NCBI GenBank assembly: GCA_039190005.1
Contig: JBCCYM010000002.1
Coordinates: 1-64,000 of the forward strand
Source: JBCCYM01 sp039190005
Lineage (GTDB): Bacteria; Pseudomonadota; Gammaproteobacteria; UBA12402
Direction: 5' to 3'
Length of the DNA: 64,000 nucleotides
Part shown: positions 8,593 through 17,577 of the stretch, piece by piece
How the letters are laid out: every line of letters begins with the position of its first letter
Numbering within the stretch: the stretch's first letter is position 1
Made by a program: the position numbers and the translations under genes
Notes under the pieces: model-generated
Told to the model about the DNA's origin: nothing
Seen by the model: the letters and a program-made list of their open reading frames with translations, nothing else
Database searches by the model: none

Positions 8593-9501
8593 ATGAGAAT
8601 AACATTACACCAACTAAAAGTTTTTCATGTTGTCGCTGAATTGGGCAGTGTGACCGGCGCCGCGCATGAATTACACATGACACAACCGGCGGTCTCCAAT
8701 ATTATCCGTCAATTAGAGGATTATTATCATTGTCCACTCACGGAAGTTGTGGGGCGGAAATTGTCACTTACACCGTTTGGTACAACAGTGGCGGAGAGTT
8801 ATCAGCAATTAGTCAGTGTGTTAGATACGACTAAAACGCGCGTTGAGCTTTTGAAAGGTGGTTTATCCGGCGCTTTATGTCTTGCGGTGGTGTCAACGGC
8901 GCGCTATTTTATTCCCAGGTTGCTTGGCATGTTTAAAAACAAATATCCTGATGTGCATATCAAGTTAACGGTTTGTAATCGCCATGACATTATTGCCAGG
9001 CTAAAAGGCAATGTCGATGATTTTGTGATAATGAGTCATCCGCCCACCACCATAGCGGTAGATTGCGCCGATTTTTATGATGATGAGCTGGTTGTGACCG
9101 CGCCTATTAATCATCCGCTCAAACAAGCCAAACTGCCACTGCCGCTAGCCAAGCTCAAGCATGAAAGCTGGATTTTTCGTGAGGAGGGGTCAGGCACACG
9201 TTATGCCACTGAAAATATATTTAAGAAATATCAATTTTCTCCGATCGTCGAGATGGAAATTGGTGACAATGAGGCGATCAAGCAGGCGATTATGGCTAAT
9301 ATGGGGATTTCAGTCCTGTCAAAGCATAGTATTAAAGTTGAACTTAAACACCGCTTGATTGATCAACTCGATGTCAACGCTTTTCCGGCTAAACATACCT
9401 GGTATCTGGTCAAAAACAGAGGTAAATCGCTTCCTCCCATTGCGGAATCATTTTTTACCTTTGTTAACAAGCATAAACCGGAATTTAAAAACGTGTACTA
9501 A
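8593..9501 (+). CDS. LysR-family transcriptional regulator, CbbR/CmpR-like
   Basis: A 302-residue LysR regulator. Residues 1-62 form the winged helix-turn-helix (LHQLKVFHVVAELGSVTGAAHELHMTQPAVSNIIRQLE). The effector domain contains VVSTARYFIPRLLGMF, VCNRHDIIARL and FREEGSGTRYATENIF, the signature segments of CbbR/CmpR regulators of CO2 fixation or uptake. It is divergent from dabB-dabA with a 275-bp shared upstream region, so it most likely controls that operon in response to a metabolite of inorganic-carbon limitation. That role is inferred from family and position. The intergenic region carries the dispersed repeat described above; T-N11-A LysR boxes are not unambiguous. Confidence 0.88.
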   Translation: MRITLHQLKVFHVVAELGSVTGAAHELHMTQPAVSNIIRQLEDYYHCPLTEVVGRKLSLTPFGTTVAESYQQLVSVLDTTKTRVELLKGGLSGALCLAVVSTARYFIPRLLGMFKNKYPDVHIKLTVCNRHDIIARLKGNVDDFVIMSHPPTTIAVDCADFYDDELVVTAPINHPLKQAKLPLPLAKLKHESWIFREEGSGTRYATENIFKKYQFSPIVEMEIGDNEAIKQAIMANMGISVLSKHSIKVELKHRLIDQLDVNAFPAKHTWYLVKNRGKSLPPIAESFFTFVNKHKPEFKNVY

Positions 9502-9524
9502 TGGGGTTAACCGCGGTTTTTAGT

Positions 9525-9947
9525 TTAATCCGGCAATGTCGATGAATGATGATTAATAATCAGCCACTGACCGTTTTGATTTTTTTGGTAGACAAAAGTA
9601 AATCGTGCTGGAATCACTTGATCGGCGTCATCTTCATCTTTGTAGTTGAAATTGTAAAGACCATTGGCAATGGCAATATCACCGATGACTTTGATGTGTA
9701 GTTCAGAGGTGATGGCTGTCAAGCCATCAATGGAAGTGAGGCGGCGGAAATATTTTTCCAGATTATTTTCACAATGTTTGTCATTGTAATGGATTTTACC
9801 GCTAAGTGTTGGTAATACAATGGCATCGGCATCGTAGAGCGCGACGACTGAATCGGGATTACCTTTGGCTGTGGAGACAGCTAATAGCCATTTTTCATAA
9901 GCTTGTTTGATTTGCTGTTGTGTCGGTGTTAGATTTTCAGTACTCAT
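9525..9947 (-). CDS. SnoaL/NTF2-like fold protein (DUF4440 or CaMKII-association type)
   Basis: A 140-residue cytoplasmic protein with the layout of the NTF2-like superfamily: an N-terminal helix (TPTQQQIKQAYEKWLLAVSTAKGNPDSVVALYDADAIVLPTL), then a curved sheet ending in ARFTFVYQKNQNGQWLIINHHSSTLPD. The last segment (FVY-x-W-x-I-x-x-H-H-S) is characteristic of the SgcJ/EcaC and CaMKII-association-domain subfamilies. Members bind small ligands or act as accessory domains, so no reaction can be assigned. It converges with the LysR gene (24 bases between stops) and appears to be monocistronic. Confidence 0.65.
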   Translation of the reverse strand: MSTENLTPTQQQIKQAYEKWLLAVSTAKGNPDSVVALYDADAIVLPTLSGKIHYNDKHCENNLEKYFRRLTSIDGLTAITSELHIKVIGDIAIANGLYNFNYKDEDDADQVIPARFTFVYQKNQNGQWLIINHHSSTLPD

Positions 9948-10023
9948 TGCTGTTAATGATTTAATAAATATTGTTAAACTACAAACTCAATGATATAAGC
10001 AGTAAAAAATAAAGTCAAAAAAT

Positions 10024-10767
10024 TTATTCGCCCAGTTTATTGTTATCAAGGATGTTTTTAAGTAAATTTTTAACCAGGCGGTCATCAAGACTGTGGATGT
10101 AATACTGTAAGCGTAATCTATCTTTTTGCCGGTCACTACAATCCCCATTTTGTTGCAGATGCTGTCGTTTGCGCCCAAGTATACTGTACAGGCTGATTGC
10201 CGCGGAAACAGATAAATTAAGACTTTCACTGACACCATACATGGGAATATGATAACAGACATCACATTGCTGTCGCGCCTGTGCCGATAAACCACGTTTT
10301 TCATTGCCGAATAGCAGGCAGATGGGGCGATCAACGGGCAATGCTTCCAGACTGATTTCGCCGTCAATACAAGCGCCGGCGATGATGATATTGTCGCGGT
10401 TCATCTCATAATCATGCGGTGATGGCTTATCGCGCAGATAATCAAAAAACTGCTGGCTGGTTTGATGATGGTAGGTATTCACCCAGTAAAAAGCGCCCTG
10501 TGTTGTGCCTTTGGCGTGTAAGCTTTTATCTTCGGGACTGATAGCGTGAATGGACATCGCGCCCAATGCTTCACAGCTTCTAACAATGGCGGCGGCATTG
10601 TGAGGGTCAGAGGGCGATTCAACCGCCACATGGACTGAGCTCATGCGATAGGGTAAGATCGATTCAATGCGTTGTCGGCGCGCTTCAGTTAAATATTCGC
10701 CAAACACGTTAATCGCTTGATTAACCGCGTTGTTCTGGATAAGTTTTTCAATAATAGCCCTTGACAT
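10024..10767 (-). CDS. trmH: SpoU-family RNA 2'-O-methyltransferase, tRNA Gm18 type (TrmH)
   Basis: A 247-residue SPOUT methyltransferase. The frame is open further upstream, but the ATG at 10767 gives the proper N-terminus and lies seven bases after the gloB stop, so the two genes form an operon. Motif 1 is VESPSDPHNAAAIVRSCEALG. Motif 2 is ICLLFGNEKRGLS, and motif 3 is IPMYGVSESLNLSVSAAISLY, forming the SAM-binding trefoil knot. The region before motif 1 (RRQRIESILPYR) matches TrmH, which methylates G18 of tRNA, rather than RlmB, which is present elsewhere in the window (38651-39406). A C-terminal basic extension (about residues 205-247) is longer than in some relatives. Confidence 0.85.
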   Translation of the reverse strand: MSRAIIEKLIQNNAVNQAINVFGEYLTEARRQRIESILPYRMSSVHVAVESPSDPHNAAAIVRSCEALGAMSIHAISPEDKSLHAKGTTQGAFYWVNTYHHQTSQQFFDYLRDKPSPHDYEMNRDNIIIAGACIDGEISLEALPVDRPICLLFGNEKRGLSAQARQQCDVCYHIPMYGVSESLNLSVSAAISLYSILGRKRQHLQQNGDCSDRQKDRLRLQYYIHSLDDRLVKNLLKNILDNNKLGE

Positions 10768-10774
10768 GCGCTTG

Positions 10775-11548
10775 TCAAAAATGATTTTTCCAGTCGCGCA
10801 ACACAGCAAAAACTTCAATGTCGTTAGATAATTTTTTACCAGCGTGTTGTTCAGCGGCTTGTCTGACACTTTCAACATCACAACGTAAAAAAGGATTAAA
10901 CATTTTTTCAGCGGCGATGGTGCTGGGAATCGTGGCTTGGTTTGCCGCCCGTAATGCCTGGCATTCGCTGATGCGCGCGTCAATCGCCTTATTGTCAGGT
11001 TCAACGGCTTTGGCGAATTTCAGATTGGCCAGGGTGTATTCATGCGCGCAATAGATTTTGGTGGCGGCACGCAGTGGTTTTAATTTATTTAAAGAATCGC
11101 CGAATTGTTGTGCGGTGCCTTCAAACATGCGACCACAGCCGGCGGAAAATAATGTGTCACCAATAAATAAACAATCATCATTGTAATAAGCAATGTGACC
11201 TTTGGTGTGTCCTGGAACATCGAGAATGTTTAAACTTAGCTTTAACAGCGGTAGCTCAATCTGATCATCTTGCTGGAGTGGATGCGTCAAACAGGGAATA
11301 TTTTCTTTGCTGGGACCATACACTGTCAGGTCATCATAATCTTGACACAATTGGGCAACGCCACCGACATGGTCAGCGTGATGATGGGTAATTAATATTG
11401 TTTTAAGATTCAGATGATGTGTTTTGACAAAGTCGCGTACCGGTGCGGCGTCTCCGGGATCAACCACGGCACAGTCATTGCTGTCACTATTAATAATCGC
11501 CCAGATGTAATTTGACTCAAACGCGGGAATTTCTTTTATTTTTAACAT
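10775..11548 (-). CDS. gloB: Hydroxyacylglutathione hydrolase (glyoxalase II)
   Basis: A 257-residue metallo-beta-lactamase-fold enzyme that hydrolyses S-D-lactoylglutathione to D-lactate and glutathione, the last step of methylglyoxal detoxification. The binuclear metal site is visible: THHHADHVGG (residues about 54-63), DVPGHTKGHI, and FIGDTLFSAGCGRMFEG. The C-terminal glutathione-binding part includes KIYCAHEYTLANLKFA. Length matches bacterial GloB. It is divergent from the yafS-like methyltransferase, with rnhA and dnaQ beyond, the same neighbourhood as in E. coli. It probably shares a transcript with trmH downstream. Confidence 0.95.
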   Translation of the reverse strand: MLKIKEIPAFESNYIWAIINSDSNDCAVVDPGDAAPVRDFVKTHHLNLKTILITHHHADHVGGVAQLCQDYDDLTVYGPSKENIPCLTHPLQQDDQIELPLLKLSLNILDVPGHTKGHIAYYNDDCLFIGDTLFSAGCGRMFEGTAQQFGDSLNKLKPLRAATKIYCAHEYTLANLKFAKAVEPDNKAIDARISECQALRAANQATIPSTIAAEKMFNPFLRCDVESVRQAAEQHAGKKLSNDIEVFAVLRDWKNHF

Positions 11549-11600
11549 AAACTGATCTTAATTTGTTGAGTTAAGTAAAAAGTTCAGCAAAAATAATAGC

Positions 11601-12338
11601 ATGAATAGCACAAAACACAATCAATTGGCAGCTTGGTTACAAAGCGCGACAGGTCAAAATCTGACGCGGCTTGAAAAAGAACAATTAACCCAGCTTTTTG
11701 CCCATAGTTACAGTGAAACTGTTGTCTTGCTCGGCAGTGTGGCGCAACAACACTTATTACCAAGCCTGCCGGCAAAAAACAGTTTTATTGCCGATGTGGA
11801 TTTCGCGACCGCGACACTTGAGCGCAGTGCTTACCCAATTTTTACCGCCGATCCAAGACAGCTGCCGATTATGCCGGAAAGTGTTGATACTGTGTTAGTG
11901 CCACATACCTTGGAGCAATATCAACATCTGCCGCAAATGCTGCGCCAGATTTATCAGATGATGAAGCCACAGGCTTACTTTATCATAATGGGTGTTGATC
12001 CAGTGAATCTTTGGGGTATCTGGCGTAATTTATCCGTTGAAATGAGGCGTGTATTGCCGAAAGTGTACAGTTTGAGCGCGATGTGCCGTTATCTTCGCTA
12101 TGCCGGTTTTGCGGTGATGGAAAAACATCATATGCCCTTAAGGTATGCGCATACTGAAAACAAGCGCGCGCTGTGGCGATTTATGCCGCGGCAATTGTCG
12201 ATTTCTTGTCGTAATTATGTTATAGTGGCGCGTAGAAATGAACAGATAGTGACACCGCGAAAGCTCGGCTGGAAGAAAGTAACACATCTGGCTGAGAATG
12301 GTTTTGCCAAACCGGCCATAAAAAAATCACATGAATAG
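11601..12338 (+). CDS. yafS: Class I SAM-dependent methyltransferase, YafS-like
   Basis: A 245-residue protein placed between gloB and rnhA, exactly where E. coli has yafS. The sequence resembles a Rossmann-like methyltransferase: VVLLGSVAQQ occupies the motif I position, although the usual G-x-G-x-G is degraded to LLGSVAQ. ADPRQLPIMPESVDTVLVPHTLEQYQHLPQMLRQIYQMMKPQAYFIIMG fits motifs II-III, where the target-to-SAM layout places an acidic residue and a post-I loop. The Arg/Lys-rich C-terminus is typical of the family. The substrate is unknown. It overlaps rnhA by eight bases, so the two are translationally coupled. Confidence 0.75.
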   Translation: MNSTKHNQLAAWLQSATGQNLTRLEKEQLTQLFAHSYSETVVLLGSVAQQHLLPSLPAKNSFIADVDFATATLERSAYPIFTADPRQLPIMPESVDTVLVPHTLEQYQHLPQMLRQIYQMMKPQAYFIIMGVDPVNLWGIWRNLSVEMRRVLPKVYSLSAMCRYLRYAGFAVMEKHHMPLRYAHTENKRALWRFMPRQLSISCRNYVIVARRNEQIVTPRKLGWKKVTHLAENGFAKPAIKKSHE

Positions 12339-12798
12339 TCATCAAAATAGCAAACGTATTGCCATCTACACTGATGGCGCTTGTCGAGGAAACCCTGGTC
12401 CTGGCGGATGGGGGGCGATAATCTGCGACCCACAACAAGAGACCTGTCTTAATGGTGGTGAGTCCAATACCACCAATAATCGCATGGAGCTCATGGCCGC
12501 GATTAAGGCATTATCCGCCTTGGCAGTTTCTTCTCAGATCGATTTGACCACCGATTCTCAATACTTGCGCTTAGGTATTACCGAGTGGTTAAAAAATTGG
12601 AAAAAAAATGGTTGGAAAACGTCAGCAAAAAAACCGGTTAAAAATAAAGATTTATGGGAAATGCTCGATCATGAAATAAAGCGGCATGATATTGATTGGC
12701 ATTGGGTAAAAGGGCATAGTGGTCATCCTGGTAATGAAAAAGCGGATACTCTGGCAAACCAAGCGATTGATGACATGCTTAAAACGGGCGTATTGTGA
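12331..12798 (+). CDS. rnhA: Ribonuclease HI
   Basis: A 155-residue RNase HI, which cuts the RNA strand of RNA-DNA hybrids. All four catalytic carboxylates are identifiable: the Asp of IYTDGACRGNPGPGGWG, the Glu of NNRMELMAAI, the Asp of LTTDSQYLRLG and the Asp of GNEKADTLANQA. The basic handle (WKKNGWKTSAKKPVKNKDLW) and the catalytic-loop His in KGHSGHPGNEKAD are also present. The size equals that of the E. coli enzyme. The start overlaps the end of the upstream methyltransferase gene, and its TGA stop overlaps the first base of the dnaQ ATG. Confidence 0.97.
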   Translation: MNSHQNSKRIAIYTDGACRGNPGPGGWGAIICDPQQETCLNGGESNTTNNRMELMAAIKALSALAVSSQIDLTTDSQYLRLGITEWLKNWKKNGWKTSAKKPVKNKDLWEMLDHEIKRHDIDWHWVKGHSGHPGNEKADTLANQAIDDMLKTGVL

Positions 12799-13475
12799 TG
12801 CGACAAATTGTGCTTGATACGGAAACCACCGGTTTAGAAATTGATGATGGTCATCGTGTCATTGAAATTGGCTGTATTGAATTGAATAACCGTCGTATTA
12901 CCGGTGAACATTTTCACCGCTATATCAATCCTGAAAGAGAAGTCGAAGAGGGCGCGTTAAACGTACATGGTATCAGCAATGATTTTTTAGCGGATAAGCC
13001 TAAATTTGCCGATATTGCTGATGAATTTATTGCGTTCATCCGCGGCGCGGAATTGATTATACATAACGCGCCGTTTGATGTTGGGTTTTTACAACATGAA
13101 TTGCGTTTAATGCAGGCGCGGTCGTATAAAATAAAGGATTATTGTAAGGTTGTTGATACTTTGGCAATGGCTAGACGCTTGCATCCCGGACAACGCAATA
13201 GTTTGGATGCCTTATGTCGCCGTTACGAAGTTGATAATAAACACCGTGAGTGGCATGGCGCCTTGCTGGACGCGGAATTATTAGCACAGGTTTATTTGCT
13301 GATGACTGGTGGGCAAACCAGTTTTGTTTTAGACGCGGATACGCCATCAGCGCAACAATTATCCGATACGGGGGGCTCAAAACCAGCGATGGTGTATCAG
13401 GAAACACCGATAATGTATGCCAATAGTGATGAGTTGGACGCGCATGAGCAGTTTATTAACATGATGAAAAGGTAA
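12798..13475 (+). CDS. dnaQ: DNA polymerase III epsilon subunit (3'-5' proofreading exonuclease)
   Basis: A 225-residue DnaQ, the proofreading subunit of the replicative polymerase. ExoI is QIVLDTETTGLE (catalytic D and E). ExoII is LIIHNAPFDVGFLQHEL. The ExoIII-epsilon motif with its catalytic His is KHREWHGALLDAELLAQVYL. After about residue 180 follows a flexible tail that in E. coli binds the alpha subunit. I choose ATG 12798 over the adjacent GTG 12795; the TGATG overlap with rnhA suggests coupled translation. rnhA-dnaQ adjacency is common in gammaproteobacteria, although in E. coli the two genes are divergent. Confidence 0.95.
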   Translation: MRQIVLDTETTGLEIDDGHRVIEIGCIELNNRRITGEHFHRYINPEREVEEGALNVHGISNDFLADKPKFADIADEFIAFIRGAELIIHNAPFDVGFLQHELRLMQARSYKIKDYCKVVDTLAMARRLHPGQRNSLDALCRRYEVDNKHREWHGALLDAELLAQVYLLMTGGQTSFVLDADTPSAQQLSDTGGSKPAMVYQETPIMYANSDELDAHEQFINMMKR

Positions 13476-13484
13476 AAATCAATA

Positions 13485-16124
13485 ATGAAAAAGATTAAAC
13501 TTAATTATCGTAACGATTACAAAATACCCAATCATGTCGTTGAGACGGTTGATTTGCGCTTTGAACTTGGTGAAGAAAAAACCACAGTGACTGCCACCAT
13601 GACAGTTAAAGCCAATGTCAAGGCCGAGCAAACAGCGGATTTGCTTTTGTATGGCAAAGATCAAACCTTATGTCATGTTAAGCTTGATAAAACACAGCTC
13701 AGTGATAAAGACTATAAAAAAACCGACGAGGGATTAACGCTTTTTAATGTGCCAAAGCGTTGTACGGTTGAAATCTGTTCCGAGATTAAGCCTCAGGAAA
13801 ATACTTCACTTATGGGACTTTATAAAAGCAAGGGTATGTTTTGCACCCAATGTGAGTCTGAAGGTTTTCGTAAAATAACATATTATCCAGATCGTCCTGA
13901 TGTGTTGGCGGTATTTACCGTTACTATCATTGCCGACAAAAAATCTTATCCGGTCTTGCTTGCCAATGGTAATTTAGTTGACACCGGTGATTTGCAAGAT
14001 GGCAAGCATTTTGCCAAATGGCATGATCCGTTTAAAAAACCTTGTTATTTATTTGCGTTAGTTGCTGGCGATTTATCGCATATTGACGATCATTTTATTA
14101 CCCGGTCGGGTCGAAAAGTGCATTTAGCGATATACACGCATCAACATAACATTGATAAATGTCATTTTGCCATGACATCACTGAAAAAAGCGATGAAATG
14201 GGATGAAGAACATTATGGGCGTGAATATGATCTTGACCAATTTATGATTGTCGCCGTTGATGATTTTAATTTCGGTGCCATGGAGAATAAAGGTTTAAAT
14301 ATTTTTAACACACAGTATATTTTAGCCGATCCTAAAACCGCGACCGATCAGGATTATGCCAATATTGACACAGTTGTCGCTCATGAATATTTTCATAATT
14401 GGAGTGGTAATCGGGTAACCTTGCGTGATTGGTTTCAACTTACGTTGAAAGAGGGATTAACCGTGTTTCGTGATCACAGTTTTTCTGAAAGCATAGGCTC
14501 GGCGGCGGTAACCCGTATCCAGCAGGTGAATAAATTACGTAACTTTCAGTTTGCTGAAGACCACGGCCCCTTGGCGCACCCCATTCGACCAGACGCCTAT
14601 ATTGAAGTCAGTAATTTTTATACAGCGACAGTCTATGAAAAAGGTTCAGAAGTCATTCGGATGCTGAAAACTATTTTAGGTGATGAATTATATCGTCGTG
14701 GTACTGATCTTTATTTTGACCGTTATGATGGTCAAGCGGTTACCTGTGAAAATTTTGTGCAGTGTATGGAAGAAGTGGGGGATGTTGATTTATCAAAATT
14801 CAGATACTGGTATGAGCAAGCGGGCACACCGGTGTTGCGTATTCGGTCAAAATATGATCGGAAAAATAAAAGCTTTTATGTGGTGATTAAACAAAGCTGT
14901 CCGAACACGCCGGGACAGCAACATAAAAAGCCCTTTTATATTCCGTTAAAAATGATGTTGTTGGATAAACATGGCAAGCAAATGCCATTGAAGCTGGAAG
15001 ATAAGCCACAGCGGTTGAAAAATAATGTGTTAATTTTGGAAGAAGAACTATCAGAGTTCACCTTTGTTGATTTAAAAGAAAAACCATTGGCGTCATTTTT
15101 ATGCGGGTTTTCCGCGCCGGTGAAACTGCATTATCGTTACACGGAACATCAGCTGGCTTTTTTGATGACCCATGACTATGATCGTTTTTGTCAATGGGAG
15201 GCGGGAGAGCGCTATACGGTCAATGAAATTATTCGCACCATGAAACAGCTGCAAGCGGATGAGACCCCGACTAATTATCAGATATTGATCAACGCGGTAC
15301 GCTCTATTTTTGATGAAGAATACAGTGACAAACAGTTTACCGCTGAAATGTTATTGTTACCGACACTGGCTTATGTGATGCAGCATCTTAAAAAAGTAGA
15401 TATTGAGCATTTATGTAAAGCCAGAGAAATCGTCATGAAACGAATCGCCTCTGAATTAGAAGATAGCATGGAAAAATATTATCAGGCGAATCAAAGCGGC
15501 GACGCTTACAATTACAGTAAAGACGATGTTGGTCGCCGCCATCTGAAAAATGTGTGTTTAGCTTATCTGAGCGAATCTCAGCATCCACAGCGTTTTGATA
15601 TGGCATTGCAGCAATTTGAAACAGCGGATAATATGACCGATCAACTTGCCGCTTTCGCGATATTAGTGAATAAGGACACGCCGTATCGTCAACAAGTGAT
15701 TGAGCAATTTTATCAACAATGGCGGCATGAACCATTGGTGATTGATAAATGGTTTGCGATTCAGGCCTTAGCTGATGTGCCGGATTATTATGATCAGTTA
15801 GCGCAATTGCTCAAGCACAAGGATTTTAATATTAAAAATCCCAATCGCGCGCGCGCGGTACTTGCTTCATTCACTAGAAATCTTAAACATTTCCATGATA
15901 GTTCCGGACGTGGTTATCAGCTTATCAGTCAATATATCATTAAATTGGATGCTATCAATCCGATGGTTGCTTCGCGTTTGGCGACAAGTCTTACCAATTG
16001 GCGACAGTTTGATAAAGCGCGACAAAAGCTGATGAAACAAGTGTTGAAGGGAGTAGTAGCGGTTGATCGTCTCAGTAAAGATACGTATGAAATTGTCAGT
16101 AAAAGTTTAGCAAAAGGGGTGTAA
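13485..16124 (+). CDS. pepN: Aminopeptidase N (alanyl aminopeptidase)
   Basis: An 879-residue M1-family zinc metallopeptidase that removes N-terminal residues from peptides in the cytoplasm. The substrate-binding motif FGAMENKGLNIFN is followed by the zinc site VVAHEYFHNWSGN (HExxH) and, 18 residues later, the third ligand Glu in LKEGLTVFRD. The catalytic Tyr lies in ATVYEKGSEVIRM. The long helical C-terminal domain (about 540-879) follows as in E. coli PepN, whose length (870) is nearly the same. The gene begins nine bases after dnaQ and ends two bases before fumC, suggesting a long co-transcribed block. Confidence 0.97.
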   Translation: MKKIKLNYRNDYKIPNHVVETVDLRFELGEEKTTVTATMTVKANVKAEQTADLLLYGKDQTLCHVKLDKTQLSDKDYKKTDEGLTLFNVPKRCTVEICSEIKPQENTSLMGLYKSKGMFCTQCESEGFRKITYYPDRPDVLAVFTVTIIADKKSYPVLLANGNLVDTGDLQDGKHFAKWHDPFKKPCYLFALVAGDLSHIDDHFITRSGRKVHLAIYTHQHNIDKCHFAMTSLKKAMKWDEEHYGREYDLDQFMIVAVDDFNFGAMENKGLNIFNTQYILADPKTATDQDYANIDTVVAHEYFHNWSGNRVTLRDWFQLTLKEGLTVFRDHSFSESIGSAAVTRIQQVNKLRNFQFAEDHGPLAHPIRPDAYIEVSNFYTATVYEKGSEVIRMLKTILGDELYRRGTDLYFDRYDGQAVTCENFVQCMEEVGDVDLSKFRYWYEQAGTPVLRIRSKYDRKNKSFYVVIKQSCPNTPGQQHKKPFYIPLKMMLLDKHGKQMPLKLEDKPQRLKNNVLILEEELSEFTFVDLKEKPLASFLCGFSAPVKLHYRYTEHQLAFLMTHDYDRFCQWEAGERYTVNEIIRTMKQLQADETPTNYQILINAVRSIFDEEYSDKQFTAEMLLLPTLAYVMQHLKKVDIEHLCKAREIVMKRIASELEDSMEKYYQANQSGDAYNYSKDDVGRRHLKNVCLAYLSESQHPQRFDMALQQFETADNMTDQLAAFAILVNKDTPYRQQVIEQFYQQWRHEPLVIDKWFAIQALADVPDYYDQLAQLLKHKDFNIKNPNRARAVLASFTRNLKHFHDSSGRGYQLISQYIIKLDAINPMVASRLATSLTNWRQFDKARQKLMKQVLKGVVAVDRLSKDTYEIVSKSLAKGV

Positions 16125-16126
16125 TC

Positions 16127-17566
16127 ATGACAACAAGTAGTAAAAAAAATAAAACAACTAAAACAAAGATGCGAAACGAATATGATAGCATGGGACGGAT
16201 GCAAGTGCCCGCGGATAACTATTACGGTGCCCAGACAGCGCGTTCTTTAGTACATTTTAATATTGGCCAGGATGTGATGCCCAAGCAGTTGATTACGGCC
16301 TTTGCCATTTTGAAAAAATCGGCGGCAAAAACCAACACTGAGTTGGGTTTACTGCCTAAAAATAAAGCCAGACTGATTATTCGTGCCGCCGATGACATTA
16401 TTGCCGGCAAACTCGATCATCACTTTCCTTTGCGGGTTTGGCAAACTGGCAGTGGCACACAGACCAATATGAATGTGAATGAAGTGATTGCCAATCGCGC
16501 GATTGAATTAGCCGGTGGTGACATGGGTAGTAAGAAACCGATACATCCGAATGACCATGTCAATATGTCGCAATCGTCTAATGATACGTTCCCAACCGCC
16601 ATGCACATTGCCGCGGCGGTAGCCATAAAAGAACATTTGTTACCGGCGATAAGTGAATTGCGCCATGCCTTGGCAGATAAAGTCAAAGCATTTAAGCAGC
16701 TGGTGAAAATAGGGCGTACCCATTTGCAGGACGCGGTGCCGTTAACCTTGGGTCAAGAATTTTCCGCTTACGTCGCGCAGCTTGAAGCAGATGTTAAACA
16801 TATTAAATCCGCCTTGCCATCGCTCTATGAGCTGGCCGCGGGTGGCACGGCTGTCGGAACAGGCATTAATAGCCATCCGCAGTTTGCCAAAAAAGTAGCG
16901 CGATATATCGCCATGGAAACCGGTTTGCCCTTTGTGACCGCTAAAAACAAATTTGCCGCGCTGGCCGCGCATGACGCTTTTGTCTATACCAGTGGTACTT
17001 TAAAAACACTGGCGGCTTCCTTGATGAAAATCGCCAATGATCTACGTTGGCTAGCTTCAGGACCGCGTTGTGGTTTAGGCGAATTACACTTGCCGGAAAA
17101 TGAACCGGGTTCTTCCATTATGCCAGGCAAAATTAATCCTACCCAATGTGAAGCCATGACCATGGTTTGTGTTCAAGTCATGGGGAATGATGCCGCCATT
17201 GGTTTTGCCGGCAGTCAAGGTAATTTTGAATTGAATGTGTTTAAGCCGTTAATGATGCATAATCTCATGCACTCTATTACCATTCTCGGTGATGCCTGCC
17301 ATAGCTTTAGCAAGTATTGTGTTATCGGATTAACTGCCAATAAAGAAAAGATTGATTATTTTCTTCATCACTCACTGATGTTGGTAACCGCTTTAAGTCC
17401 GCATATTGGTTATGATCGCGCTGCGGAGATGGCGCATTATGCCTTGCATCATGATTTAAACCTAAAAGAAGCCGGTGTTAAACTTGGCTTATTAACTGAA
17501 CAACAATTTGATAAATGGGTGCGACCAGAAAAAATGACCAAGCCCACAGCCAAGAAAAAGCGTTAA
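16127..17566 (+). CDS. fumC: Class II fumarate hydratase
   Basis: A 479-residue iron-independent fumarase that interconverts fumarate and L-malate in the TCA cycle. The three conserved superfamily regions are visible: QTGSGTQTNMNVNEV, QSSNDTFPTAMHIAA with IGRTHLQDAVPLTLGQE, and the signature loop GSSIMPGKINPTQCEAM, which carries the catalytic Ser. Both termini are unusual compared with the 467-residue E. coli enzyme: a Lys/Thr-rich N-terminal extension of about 15 residues and a Lys-rich C-terminal tail. A small alternative start inside the extension cannot be excluded. It follows pepN by two bases. Confidence 0.96.
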   Translation: MTTSSKKNKTTKTKMRNEYDSMGRMQVPADNYYGAQTARSLVHFNIGQDVMPKQLITAFAILKKSAAKTNTELGLLPKNKARLIIRAADDIIAGKLDHHFPLRVWQTGSGTQTNMNVNEVIANRAIELAGGDMGSKKPIHPNDHVNMSQSSNDTFPTAMHIAAAVAIKEHLLPAISELRHALADKVKAFKQLVKIGRTHLQDAVPLTLGQEFSAYVAQLEADVKHIKSALPSLYELAAGGTAVGTGINSHPQFAKKVARYIAMETGLPFVTAKNKFAALAAHDAFVYTSGTLKTLAASLMKIANDLRWLASGPRCGLGELHLPENEPGSSIMPGKINPTQCEAMTMVCVQVMGNDAAIGFAGSQGNFELNVFKPLMMHNLMHSITILGDACHSFSKYCVIGLTANKEKIDYFLHHSLMLVTALSPHIGYDRAAEMAHYALHHDLNLKEAGVKLGLLTEQQFDKWVRPEKMTKPTAKKKR

Positions 17567-17577
17567 GCGTTTTAACC

